Positions 21,786 to 32,939 of a DNA stretch of 64,000 nucleotides are shown one piece after another. The stretch's first letter is position 1; each line of letters starts with the position of its first letter. Origin of the DNA: Callipepla californica brunnescens (lineage: Eukaryota > Chordata > Aves > Galliformes > Odontophoridae); NCBI GenBank assembly GCA_023055505.1, contig JALIRH010000122.1, positions 558,001-622,000 on the forward strand, in the 5' to 3' direction. The translations under genes and the position numbers were made by a program. The notes under the pieces are model-generated. The model was given only the letters and a program-made list of their open reading frames with translations. It was not told the DNA's origin and did no database searches.

Positions 21786-24700
21786 CTAGGTTAGGGTCGG
21801 GCTCAATCTGGGTTTTGTGCTGGAGTCAAAGGGATAGGGTTAGGGTAGAGTTAGAGTTAGGATTAAGGTAATGCTTACAGATATGATTAGAGAATGGAAC
21901 AGGGTTACGGTTAAGGTTAGGGTAAGGTTAAAGGTTAGGCTTAGGGTTAGGGTTAGGGTTAGGGTAGGCTTAGGGTTAGGGATAAGGTTAGGGTTAGGGC
22001 TTGGGTTAGGGTAGGGTTAGGATTAGGGTTAGGGTAGGGTTAGGGTAAGGGTTAGGGTTAGGGTTAGTGTTAGGGTTAGGGATAGGGTTAGGGTACGGTT
22101 AGGGTTAGGGTTAGGGTAGGGTTAGGTTTAGGGTAAGGGTAAGGGTTAGGGTTAGGGTAAGGGTTAGGGGTTAGGGTTAGGGTTAGGGTTAGGGTTAGGG
22201 TAGGGTTAGGGTTAGGGTTAGGGTTAGGGTAAGGGTTAGGGTTAGGGTTAGGGTTAGGGGTAGGGTTTGGGTTAGGGTACGGTTAGAGTTAGGGTTAGGG
22301 TAGGGTTAGGTTTAGGGTAAGGGTAAGGGTTAGGGTTAGTGTTAGGGTTAGGGTTAGGGTTAGGGTTAGGGTTAGGGTTAGGGTTAGGGGTTAGGGGTTA
22401 GGGTTAGGGTTAGGGTTAGGGTATGGGTTAGGGTTAGGGTTAGGGTTAGGGTAAGGGTTAGGATTAGGGTTATGGTTAGGGTTATGGTTAGGGTTACTGT
22501 TAGGGTTAGATTTAGGGTTAGGGTGAGGGTTAGGTTTAGGGTTAGAGTTAGGGTTAGGGTTAGGGTTAGGGTTAGGTTTAGGTTTAGGATACGGTTAGGG
22601 TATGGGTTAGGGTTAGAGTTAGGGTTAGGGTTATGGTTAGGGTTAGGGTTAGGGTAGGGTTTGGGTTAGGGTTAGGGTTAGGGTTAGGGTTAGGTTTAGG
22701 GTTTGGATTAGGGTTAGGGTTAGATTTAGGGTTAGGGTTAGGTTTATGGTTAGGGGTTAGGGTTAGGGTTAGGGTTAGGGTTAGGGTTAGGGTTAGGGTT
22801 AGGGTAAGGTTTAGGGTTAGGGTTAGGGTTAGGGTTAGGGTAGGGTTAGTGTTCTAGTTAGGGTTAGGGTCAGGGTTTGGGTTAGGGTAGGGTTAGGGTT
22901 AGGGTTAGGTTTAGGTTTAGGATACGGTTAGGGTATGGGTTAGGGTTAGAGTTAGGGTTAGGGTTATGGTTAGGGTTAGGGTTAGGGTAGGGTTTGGGTT
23001 AGGTTTAGGGTTAGGGTTAGTGTTTCGGTTACGGTTAGTTAGGGTTAGGGTAGGGTTTGGGTTAGGGTTAGGGTTAGAGTTAGGGGTTAGGGTTAGGGTA
23101 TGGGTTAGGGTTAGGGTTAAGTTTAGGTTACCCAGATTAGGGTTAGGGTTTGATTAGGGTTCGGGTTACGGTTAAGTATAAAGTTGGAGGAAGGAAATGT
23201 TTAAGAATTGGTTCATGGTTAGGGTTAGTCTTCTGGTTAGTATTAGGGTAAGGGTTAATGTACTGTTGGGAATAGGGTTCTGAATAGGGTGAGGGTTGCG
23301 AATAGGATTAGGTTTTGTTTTAGGTTTCGGGTCAGATTTAGCACTAAGTTGCGTGTTCCTTTTAGGTTTAGTCATAAGGATTAGGGGTATGTTTATGTAT
23401 TGTACAATGCTAAGTGTTAGCTTCTGGGTAGGGGTTGGGGTTAGATTACTGGTGAGGGTTAGGGTTAGGACTAGATTTAGGATTAGGTTTGGGCATAGGT
23501 TTTCTTTGAGTGTTAGGGTGAGAGAAAGGTTGGTTTGGGGTTTGGTTTTGGAATAGTTTTGGGTTTAAGAATAGGAATTGGGTTAGTATTTGGAATATGT
23601 TTTGGTTTAGTGCTAGTGTTAGGGTGGGGGTTAGAGGTTAGGTGAGCGTTGTGGTAATCTAATGCTTTGTGTTAGGCTTAGGGTTGGGCTATTTCTTGAG
23701 GTTGGTGTTAGGGTCAGCTTTAGTTTGAAGGTAGATTTAGAGTCCAAATTATGGTCATGCTTTGGATTAGGTTTAGAGTTAGGGTAAGATTTAGGTTTCC
23801 TTTCAGTGTTAGGCTGAGAGAATTGTAGGCTTTGTGTTTTGGGGTTTGTGTTGGGTTTTAGAATATGAATAGGGTTTGTGTTTGGATTAGGATTTGGGAT
23901 AGTATTAGCGTTAAGGTTGGGGTTAGAGTTAGGTGATGGCTGTGATAATCTAATGCTTTGTGTTAGGTTTAGGGTTGGGCTTAAATTTGGGGTTGGTTTT
24001 AAGGTCACATTTAGATGTCAGGTAGAATTAGAGTTAAATTGAGGTAACGGTTAGGATTAGATTTAGGGTTACGATAAGGTTTAGGTTAGGGTTAGGGTTT
24101 GGTTCCAAGTTGTTTTTAGGGTTAGGGTTAACGTTAGGTTTCAGGATAGGGTTAGGAATCTAGTTAGGTGTTAGGTAAGGGTTAGTGCTAGGGTTTCAGT
24201 TCGGGTTAGGTGAAGTGTCAGTTTTACAGTTAGAATAAGTTAGTTAGTGTTAGGGTTAGGTTTTGGTGTAGATTTAGGTTTAGGGTAAGGGTTAGGGATG
24301 TAGATGAAGGTTTAGTGGAAGGGGTAGGGTTCTCTTTAGTTTTAGGATCAGGGAAGGGTTAAGCCTTGGATAAGGGTGAGTTTTAGTGTTTGATTTAGCG
24401 TTGCGTTCAGGTCTAGGTTAGTTTGAGTGTTAGGCTGAAGGAAGGGGTAGGCCTTGGGTTTGGTTCTGGCTTAGTGTTAGGTTTAGGAATAGGAATAGTT
24501 TTGGTGTTTGGATTGGCTTTGGGGTTAGTACTAGGGATTGGATTAGGGTTAGTGTTAGGTGAGATCTGCGGTAATCTGATGCTTTCTTTGAGGCTTAAGG
24601 TTGAGCTTAAACATGGTGTTGGTGTTAGGGTAGGATTTAGGGCTAGGGGTTGGTTTAGGGCAGCATTAGGTTTAGGTTTAGGGGAAGGGTTTTGGTTAGG

Positions 24701-25077
24701 GTACAGGTTAGAATTCTGGTTTGGGTTAAGAACAGAGTTATGGACAAGGTAAGGATTTAGTCCTAGGTTTACAGTTAGGGTAAGGTGAAGTGCTGGTGTT
24801 CTAGTTAGAGAAGAGTTAGGTTTAGGTTTCGGGTTAGGTTTTTTTTGTAGATTTAGGTTTTGGGTAAGGGGTAGATTTTAGAAAACACGAGCTTTCTGGT
24901 CAGAGTAGGGTTAGGCCTTAGAATATGGATAAGGTTAGGATAAATGTAGGGTTAGTTTCAGGTCTAGGTTAGTTTGAGTGTTAGGCTGAGAGAAGGGGAG
25001 GGCCTTGGGTTTGGTTTAGGGTTAAGATAAGGTTTCGGAATAGGAGTAGGTTTGGTGTTTGGATTGGCTTTGGGGTT
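21786..25077 (+). repeat. Telomere-like array, TTAGGG orientation, with near-perfect core
   Basis: The orientation flips at about 21785 (ttacctaggttagggtcggg). About 21905-23125 is nearly pure TTAGGG with many single-base variants; the flanks are more degenerate. The array is interrupted at 25077 by a provirus and resumes at 29300 in the same orientation, so it was continuous before that insertion. Confidence 0.95.
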
Positions 25078-25516
25078 TGTTGCAAACTAGGTTTGCAGCA
25101 TTTGTCCAAGGTTAACCCAGAGTGACGTGGGGAAGCATACACACGCTCAATATGAGTGAAGCTTCAGTTTATTGTTGGTTACACATCTGATTATATAGAC
25201 ATTTTGTTGCTAAGATTAGGTTTGCGGCACACAATCTCAAGCCACGGGATTGGTTAAAGGAAGCTTACATAAAGCTATAGTGATTAATGACTGGATAGAT
25301 TACATATTGTTTTATAGAGTTACCATTCTTCGTGGTTCCCATAGCATACAGTTCTTCAGATAATGTCTAGTACTATTGAAATCAGACCCGGTCGTTCTGG
25401 CTTCGGTTACTAAGTATGGTGTCCCGTAAAACTTTGCATGCAGCACTTTGCACGCAACATTACTCCACATCTGAAGACCATTGTTCTTACCCACTAGGTT
25501 TGTTACATCCCTGACA
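25078..25516 (-). mobile_element. 3' LTR of ERV-3
   Basis: On the minus strand: a TATATAA box (25191-25197) and an AATAAA signal (tttatt, 25168-25173), in the usual U3-R order. A polypurine tract (AAAAACAGGGGAAA) lies just upstream at 25517-25530. The env frame runs through the tract and ends with TAA at 25487-25489 inside U3. Confidence 0.9.
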
Positions 25517-28500
25517 TTTCCCCTGTTTTTCTTTTAAAATAATATAGTCATGTCCTCCTTGTTCTATCAGCCAATTTTGGAATATATCGGCTGAGGTGGC
25601 CAGGTTTACTTTAGGCGTAGTAAGCCGCATAGTACAGCTTACTACTAAGCGAGCTACAATTATAATCAAAATAATAATTAACACCCATTTTATTCCTTCC
25701 TTCAGCAAATCATAGAGCCAGGATGAAAGGCCTGGAAAAATTGATCGAAACCACTCATCAATTGGGTTATGGTCTTTCGTCACCTGATTTGTGTGGTTAA
25801 GCAACCAGTGGATCTGATTTTGAATAGACTGACTATTATCTGACGGGTTAAAACAACACATACCCTCAAAATCTTTACACCCATGCCCCTGTGCTAACAG
25901 CAAGAAATCAATGGCAGCGCGATTTTGCAGAACAGCGTGTCTAAGACTATTCATATCTTCTAACATTTCTTCAAGAATCAACGATGTAATATTACTTTGT
26001 TTAACAGTCCAACAAGCTAGTCTCTCGATTTGGGTTAATGCTTGGGCTGCCGCTACACCTGGAACCAGGAAAGAAGCGAAGACATTTGCTGTTGTTGTCC
26101 ATAACTTTATCTCGTCCGAGCATTCGGTTGTCAGTGCTGAGGCGGCTCTCCGATGTCGGCGACTAGTGCTATTGATTAGTGCCTTAGATATATTCAGCCA
26201 TTCCTGGTGGCGAGGAGCAAACAAGGTTAACTTTCCTAGATAACATGGTCCCCCTACTATGTTTTTTGGAAGGCCCGCCCAGGCCCTATCACCACATATG
26301 AGGAAAATACCTGGTGGTAAAGCTTTAGCTGACCAATTATTTAGTAGAATCTCCTGTTTCTTAACTCCCGCTTCAATTGTCCAGCGTAAACCATAAGCAT
26401 TTCCTTTCGAGAAACTGCCTCCACAGTAAGTGGACCAATCAAAAGCAGCATGATTTTTTGGAAAGACACTTGTCCAACGCTGACCTAAGTAAGGACTATG
26501 AATTGGTAACAGTTTTGGATTATTGTGCGCAAATTTCTCTAAGGTAGTGCCTGGTCCAAACAACAAACAAGTGGTCTTAGATCCATTCACATTATCAACC
26601 ATACGGGATCCCAGTAAATCCAATTCTTGGGGGTCCCATGGCATGGAATTATTGAGGCCACGAATTAAACATGCACTTTGGGTTGCAGGCTCTGAATAAT
26701 TACAGGCAGATACATTTTTGACATGTGCCTTAAATTCCCGAGACTCATACCCAGGCCAGCCAATCAAACAGGTACGAAAGGGCTCTCCTGCCGACTGTAA
26801 GCTAAGACAAAAATCTGGATTATGCGTAAGGTTTGCCCATGTTACCCAAACATTTGAGCTAGATGCCAATAGCGGTGGATGTTTGGTCGTTGCCACTGGG
26901 AGGATTAGCAGGAATGTCATGATGTTCCACAACAGCTCGTGTCCACTTCGTAGGGACCCATAGTGGACCGAAGGCTGAAGATGACCTGCCTGTAATCGCT
27001 CCTGCACCAGCTGCGTAGCTTGATTCAGGCTTTCACGGTTCAACGGCCACTGCTCGATCCAAACAGGAGTGTCTGTCATCCACTTCAGGCGGATCGGGAA
27101 AGCCCATGCAGTAGCCGTTACTAAAAGGGTGAAAGTTCTCCGAAAATGACCGTTTCTCCCACACCTAAAACAGCGTTGAGAGCGCGGGGTCGATGAGGCT
27201 GCCTTGTTCTCTGTTTGCTGTAACAACGGTCCAAAGGCAGCAAACACCCGATCCTGAGCTCCGACCAGTTTCTCACCTATGTCCTGAACAACAGAGCTTA
27301 ACATCGCTTGCGTGGGGGTAGGCACTCGGCTCATACGTTCTAACATTTCCTCAACAGTAGCATTTAAAGGGAGAGTGGCAAGAATTGCTTTTGTTGCCTG
27401 ATTACTATTTTCTAATAGACACTGACGTAACAAGGACTGTTTCATCCAGTCAGGTACATCTGCATTTGACAGCGCTTCAGTTATCTTATCAACAAAATTA
27501 GCAAAAGATTCTTCTCGACCTTGTCTAATTGACAAATAAGATGGAGTAGGTTTTGAAGATCGAACCATATTATATGCATCTCGCGCTAGATTCATACTTT
27601 CCATACAAACTTCAGGCCCCATCTGAACCTGCATTTCTGGTCGAGAAAACATATTACTACCCATAAATTGATCAGCAGTCACTTGGTACAATGGGTCATG
27701 CATATCCCGGGGAGCACTAGCACTTAATTCACATAAACGACGCCAATGAGATTGCCACATCATTTGTTCTGACGGTTTCATAATCATTCGCATAATAGTC
27801 TTTATATCCTCTGGAACAAGCACACTGCTAGACCACAAGTAAGTTAATAATTGGCGAGCCGGTTCACTATGCAACCCATGTTCTGACACTGTAGAACGTA
27901 ATTGAAATAACATTTTCCAACCAAGTGGAACATGAACCCCCTGAGCTCCACCGTTTGCTGTGGGCTCAAACCGAATGGGAAAAGCTTGGCCGATTATCTC
28001 AGCCACATCAGAATGACCCTGCTCCACAGCATGCCAAGCGATTTCTGCCCAACAGGGCCGAGGCAATATACTCATAGCAACTTTGCCTTTAACTGTCCCA
28101 TTATTAACATTGTCCGAAGACGATAGCGGGGGCGGAGGCGGTGGGAGATCCCCATTTCCCTCCTCTGGGGGGAAAAGGTCAGGTTCTGTCTCCGGGTCCT
28201 CAGGCGCCGGTGCAGTAAGCAGCACCGCTGATACCCGTACAGGGACAGGAATTCCTAGGGACGGCTGAGGGGGATCCTCAATTCGAAAAGTTGCAGCAGA
28301 AGCCCCGCCATGCAGCTGAGCAACTGCTTGCCCTGCTACCTCCTGCTCAATCTTATGCCGCTTTATACAATTAATAATTTCCCGCCAGGGCTTCATCAGC
28401 TTTTTTGCCTCCTTTCTATCATCAATAACATGATCCCACAGCACGTCACCTAAGGTACGCCACTGATCGATATTGAATAATGTCCCTGCATGCAAGAAAA

Positions 28501-28615
28501 CCCCCACCGTCCGACCATAATCCAAAATATTTGGCACTGCTTTAAGGGTGCCAGCACTAATTCCCCGCTTTTCCAAAAAGCATGATAAAAGGTTTTGGGC
28601 TACCTCTCTCTCCAT
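25487..28615 (-). CDS. Gag-Env fusion protein of ERV-3, 1042 codons
   Basis: A single open frame. Approximate residues: 1-105 matrix-like; 150-175 proline-rich with PPPPPPLSSS; 185-450 capsid, with the major homology region (IRQGREESFANFVDKITEAL) near 360; about 480-492 a zinc knuckle starting CFRCGRNGHF that lost its last cysteine; about 500-541 an RT fragment (TDTPVWIEQWPL); about 555-580 a hydrophobic env leader-like segment; surface unit to a basic cleavage site RRHRR near 816; transmembrane unit with the CX6CC motif near 910; membrane anchor near 975-995. The pol deletion joins inside the zinc knuckle and keeps the frame. The start ATG at 28615 lies 245 bases inside the 5' LTR. Gag would direct assembly and Env membrane fusion, but whether the fused protein is made or processed is unknown. 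Confidence 0.9.
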   Translation of the reverse strand: MEREVAQNLLSCFLEKRGISAGTLKAVPNILDYGRTVGVFLHAGTLFNIDQWRTLGDVLWDHVIDDRKEAKKLMKPWREIINCIKRHKIEQEVAGQAVAQLHGGASAATFRIEDPPQPSLGIPVPVRVSAVLLTAPAPEDPETEPDLFPPEEGNGDLPPPPPPLSSSDNVNNGTVKGKVAMSILPRPCWAEIAWHAVEQGHSDVAEIIGQAFPIRFEPTANGGAQGVHVPLGWKMLFQLRSTVSEHGLHSEPARQLLTYLWSSSVLVPEDIKTIMRMIMKPSEQMMWQSHWRRLCELSASAPRDMHDPLYQVTADQFMGSNMFSRPEMQVQMGPEVCMESMNLARDAYNMVRSSKPTPSYLSIRQGREESFANFVDKITEALSNADVPDWMKQSLLRQCLLENSNQATKAILATLPLNATVEEMLERMSRVPTPTQAMLSSVVQDIGEKLVGAQDRVFAAFGPLLQQTENKAASSTPRSQRCFRCGRNGHFRRTFTLLVTATAWAFPIRLKWMTDTPVWIEQWPLNRESLNQATQLVQERLQAGHLQPSVHYGSLRSGHELLWNIMTFLLILPVATTKHPPLLASSSNVWVTWANLTHNPDFCLSLQSAGEPFRTCLIGWPGYESREFKAHVKNVSACNYSEPATQSACLIRGLNNSMPWDPQELDLLGSRMVDNVNGSKTTCLLFGPGTTLEKFAHNNPKLLPIHSPYLGQRWTSVFPKNHAAFDWSTYCGGSFSKGNAYGLRWTIEAGVKKQEILLNNWSAKALPPGIFLICGDRAWAGLPKNIVGGPCYLGKLTLFAPRHQEWLNISKALINSTSRRHRRAASALTTECSDEIKLWTTTANVFASFLVPGVAAAQALTQIERLACWTVKQSNITSLILEEMLEDMNSLRHAVLQNRAAIDFLLLAQGHGCKDFEGMCCFNPSDNSQSIQNQIHWLLNHTNQVTKDHNPIDEWFRSIFPGLSSWLYDLLKEGIKWVLIIILIIIVARLVVSCTMRLTTPKVNLATSADIFQNWLIEQGGHDYIILKEKQGKCQGCNKPSG

Positions 28616-28840
28616 CCGTTCTGTCCGTCAAGAACAAAGGCACTCTGTGGAGGAGAAATTGCGTCGGCCGAACGCAAAGCCCCTGGATCCCGTCCGGTCC
28701 CGCTGCGCGATGAACCGAAGCTACGCAGCTCTCCTACGCAGTTTTCCTGCTTTTCAGTTACCGGTCTCGATCGACCGAAACTGCGCAGCTTCTCCGCTGC
28801 AAAGCAGCAGAGGCTCTTAGTCCAAACACCACGTACTCGG

Positions 28841-28858
28841 GTCCCTGTTCGGGCACCA
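28841..28858 (-). promoter_or_regulatory. Primer-binding site of ERV-3, tRNA-Lys-like
   Basis: On the minus strand TGGTGCCCGAACAGGGAC starts two bases after the 5' LTR. It differs at one base from the tRNA-Lys3 site (TGGCGCCCGAACAGGGAC). Alpharetroviruses usually use tRNA-Trp, so primer use differs from the envelope affinity. Confidence 0.75.
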
Positions 28859-28860
28859 GA

Positions 28861-29299
28861 TGTTGCAAACTAGGTTTGCAGCATTTGTCCAAGGTTAACC
28901 CAGAGTGACGTGGGGAAGCATACACACGCTCAATATGAGTGAAGCTTCAGTTTATTGTTGGTTACACATCTGATTATATAGACATTTTGTTGCTAAGATT
29001 AGGTTTGCGGCACACAATCTCAAGCCACGGGATTGGTTAAAGGAAGCTTACATAAAGCTATAGTGATTAATGACTGGATAGATTACATATTGTTTTATAG
29101 AGTTACCATTCTTCGTGGTTCCCATAGCATACAGTTCTTCAGATAATGTCTAGTACTATTGAAATCAGACCCGGTCGTTCTGGCTTCGGTTACTAAGTAT
29201 GGTGTCCCGTAAAACTTTGCATGCAGCACTTTGCACGCAACATTACTCCACATCTGAAGACCATTGTTCTTACCCACTAGGTTTGTTACATCCCTGACA
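28861..29299 (-). mobile_element. 5' LTR of ERV-3
   Basis: Same 439-bp sequence as 25078-25516 with no mismatch noticed, including the polyadenylation signal at 28951-28956. It drives the gag-env frame on the minus strand. The leader between it and the ATG (28616-28840) holds the primer-binding site and no other clear feature. Confidence 0.9.
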
Positions 29300-29745
29300 G
29301 GGGTTAGTCTTAGGGCTAGGTTTTGGCTATGAGTTAGGTGAGGGTTGTGGTAATCTGATGCTTTGTTCAAGGTTTAGGGTTGGGCTTAGATTTGGGTTTT
29401 GGATTAGGATGAGAGTTAGGGACAGCTTGAAGGTAGAGTTCGGATTCGGGTAATAGCTACAGGGATGCTTATGGAAACGATTTGGGTAAAGGGTAAGTTT
29501 TAGGCTAAGCTTTATATTTAGAGTTAGGTTTAGGTTTAGGATTAGAGTTCTGGTTTTGGTTGGGAGTAGGGTTAGTGCTAGGTTTGAGTTTAGGGTTAGG
29601 GTTAAGTTTAGCATTTCAAGTAAGGCTTAGGGTTATGGTTAGGTTTAGGTTTAGAGTTAAGTTGTCAGTCAGGGCAAAGATTGTGGATAGGGTAAACATT
29701 GGACCTTGGATTAGGTTTCTGGTTAGCAATAGTATTAGGTGTCAT
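29300..29745 (+). repeat. Telomere-like array, TTAGGG orientation, right part
   Basis: Degenerate continuation of the 21786-25077 array beyond the ERV-3 insertion; starts with the second copy of the GGGGTT target duplication. Confidence 0.9.
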
Positions 29746-29859
29746 TTCTCCTCTAGACAAATCTGTAAAAATTCTAAAATTCAAAAACGTGGAAATTCTA
29801 AAGCACTTACTAGCTAGACATTTTTGAAATAGGTTCTGGAATCTATCCAAACAGTTCAG

Positions 29860-32800
29860 AAAAGCAGAGCCGAATCGATAACGAACCGCTCTACCCCAGG
29901 AATTCCACCTGGAGGCTTCTGGTGCATTTGCCGCTGAAGAAAGATGCGACCCAGCCGGCTGCCGTGAACTGACTAGCGGCTTCTCTACTCAGCCAGCAGC
30001 AGAACTCCTATAACAATTCACTGTTTACACGTGAATGTTCAACGCACCTAAATTTCTTAGAGAATGTATGCTGAACCCCAATGTTCGTGAGGAGGAAAGT
30101 TTTTATTCTCTTTCTGCTCTACTACTGAATACAAAGTATGTCTGCATCATTCGTTCATCTGCGAGCACGTTTTCATTCCTTTCTAAGACCAATGTTGTTA
30201 TCCGTTTTGGTTCCTCTAGGTAACACCGTCACACAGTTTTTTTTGGTCAAAGATAAAGACCTTTCTGAAACTTCCTCAGAATGGTATAGTGATCAGAACT
30301 ATGTAAAAAATGAGGAGTTGTTAAAAACAGGATGCTGTTTCCCCTGCGAAAAGCACGTGTGATTCCACCGCTTCCAAATGTTCCCATTAATCGTTCTTTG
30401 AAGCATTGCAAAAGCCTCCTTTTAACAAGCGCAGCTAACCGGCAGCGAGCTTATGCCCGAACCGCGCTTAACCGCGGTTTCCGATTCAATCGCATCAATC
30501 GCGGCTCCTGCTGCTTTTGCCGCTGAAGAAAGACGCGAGTCAGCCCGCTGCTGTGCACTGAATAGCGGTTTCAAGTATCAGCCGGCAGCGGACCTATTCC
30601 AACAAATTCGCGGTTTACACGTGAAAGTGACTCCGTTTCTGGAATTTTAAGAGCACATACGCTGGAACCCAGTGTTAGTGGGAAGATAAGTTTTTATGCT
30701 CATTCTATTCTGCTAGTGAAAGGCAAGTACGACTGCATCATTCGTTCATCTGCTTGCACGTTTTCATTCTTTTCTATGGCCAAATTTGTTATCCTTTTTG
30801 GTTCCACTAGCTTAAACCGTCACACAGTTGTTGTTTTTTTAAAAGATACGGTTGTTTCAAACTGTGTCTCAGAATGGTATGGTGTTCAGAACTATGTAAG
30901 CAACGTAGAGGTGTTAAAAACAGAATGTTGTTACTTCTGCGATATGCAAGTGTGATTCCTTCGCTTTCAAATCTTCCAAATAAACCTTGTAACTGGAGCA
31001 TTGCAAAAGTCTCCTTTTAACAAGCGGAGCGAGACGGCAGCGAGCTTATGCCCGAACCGCGCTTAACCGCGGATTCTGATTCAATCGCATCAATCGCGGC
31101 TCCTGCTGCTTTTGCCGCTGAAGAAAGACGCGAGTCAGCCCGCTGCTGTGCACTGAATAGTGTTTTCAAGTATCAGCCGGCAGCGGACCTATTCCAACAA
31201 ATTCGCGGTTTACACGTGAAAGTGACTCCATTTCAGGAATTGTAAGAGCAAATAAGCAGGAACCCAGTGTTAGTGGAGAAAAAGTTTATATGCTCATTCT
31301 ATTCTGCTACAGAGTAGAAAGTACGTCTGCATCATTCGTTCATCAGCGAGCACGTTTTCATTCCTTTCTAAGACCAATGTTGTTATTCATTTTGGTTCCT
31401 CAAGCTTACACCGTCACCCAACTTTTTTAGACAACACACGGTTCTTTCTGATTCTACCTTAAAAAATGGTATGGCATTCAGAGTTGTGTAAGCAATGTAG
31501 AGTTGTACAAAAGAGGATGTTGTTTTCTCTCAAATGCACGTGTGATTCCACCTCTTCTAAATGTTCCCAATAAATCTTGTCACATGAGTATCGTATTAGG
31601 ACTTTTTAAGAAGCAGAGCATGCCGTCAACGAACTTACGCTAAAATTGCACTTAACCGCGGATTCTGATTCAATCGCATCAATCGCGGCTCCTGCTGCTT
31701 TTGCCGCTGAAGAAAGACGCGATCCAGCCGGCTGCCGTGAACTGAATAGCGGTTTCATATATCAGCCGGCAGCGGTCCTCTTCCAGCAAATTCGCGGTTT
31801 ACACGTGAAAGTGACGCCATTTCAGGAATTGTAAGAGCACATACGTTGGAACCCAGTGTTAGTGGGAAGATAAGTTTTTATGCTCATTCTATTCTGCTAG
31901 TGAATGGCAAGTATGTCTGCATCATTCGTTCATCTGCGAGTACGTTTTCATTCTTTTCTATGGCCAAATTTGTTATCCGTTTTGGTTCCTCTAGTTAACA
32001 CCATCACACAGTTCTTTTTTGTTAAAGATTCGGATATTTCTGACTCTTCTTCAGTATGGTATGGAGATCAGAACTATGTAAAAAATGTAGAGTTGTTAAA
32101 AACAGGATGTTGCTTCATCTCCAAATGTGATTCCACCGCTTCTAAGTGTTCCCCAAGAAACTTTGATACCGGAGCATCTTATTAGCCCCTTTTAACAAGC
32201 GGAGCGAGACGGCATTCGAACTTATTCCCGAATCGCGCTTAAACGCGGATTCTGATTCAATCGCATCAATCACGGCTCCTGCTGCTTTTGCCGCTGAAGA
32301 AAGACGCGAGTCAGCCCGCTGCTGTGCACTGAATAGCTATTTCAAGTATCAGCCGGCAGCGGAACTATTCCAACAAATTCGCGGTTGACACGTGAAAGTG
32401 AATCGGTTTCTGGAGTTGTAAGAGCATATACTCTAGAACCCAGTGTTAGTGGGAGAAAAAGTTTTTATGCTCATTCTGCTCTGCTACTGAATGGCAAGTA
32501 TGTCTGCATGATTCGTTCATCTGCGAGCACGTTTTCATTCTTTTCTAAGACCAATGTTGTTATGCATTTTAGTTACTCTAGTTAACACATTTACCCTACT
32601 TTTTTTGTCAAACACACAGATCTTTCCGATTCTTCCTCAGAATTGTATGGTATTCAGAACTATGGAAGCAATGTAGAGTTGTTAAAAACAGGATGTTCTT
32701 TCCCCTGCCAAATGCACGTGTGATTCCACCGCTTCCACCCAGTGTTAATGGTGGGGAAAGTTTTTATTCTCGTTTGCTCTGCTACTGATTGTTAAGTACG

Positions 32801-32930
32801 TCTGCATCATTCCTTCATCTGCGAGCTTGTTTTCCTACTTTTTCTCTGACCTTCTTGATGGCCTTTTTCTTACCGCCTTGAAACACCATCTCTCCTCTTT
32901 TCCTTTCCGTACACACAGACCTCTCTGATT
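29860..32930. repeat. Tandem satellite, unit about 592 bp, roughly five copies
   Basis: The landmark tcaatcgcatcaatc recurs at about 30486, 31078, 31670 and 32262, and ttcgttcatctgc at about 30149, 30741, 31924 and 32514, giving a period of about 590 bp. The first unit is diverged, and the last (from about 32745) is a shortened piece. Copies differ by scattered substitutions and small indels. Part of the unit is CpG-rich (accgcgcttaaccgcgg). Several units share a short open frame (AAPAAFAAEERR, QQIRGLHVKVTPF). No known family was recognised. It sits between two telomere-like arrays facing each other. Confidence 0.9.
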
Positions 32931-32939
32931 CCACAGATT

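Larger units (their letters stand above)
25078..29299 (-). mobile_element. Young defective alpharetrovirus-like provirus (ERV-3)
   Basis: Two 439-bp LTRs (25078-25516 and 28861-29299) with no difference seen by eye flank one long gag-env frame. A 6-bp target duplication GGGGTT lies at 25072-25077 and 29300-29305; six bases is the size made by alpharetroviral integrases. The LTRs begin TGTCAGGG and end TTGCAACA on the minus strand. Most of pol is deleted. Identical LTRs imply a recent insertion. The element cannot move unaided because it lacks protease, most of RT, RNase H and integrase. Confidence 0.93.

Noticed and set aside
21700..21850. Chromosome end-to-end fusion point
   Set aside because: The repeat order is CCCTAA then TTAGGG, opposite to that of a simple telomere-telomere fusion.
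29860..32930. Regularly spaced repeats resembling a CRISPR array
   Set aside because: Units are about 592 bp with similar sequence throughout, not short repeats with unique spacers, and the DNA is vertebrate.
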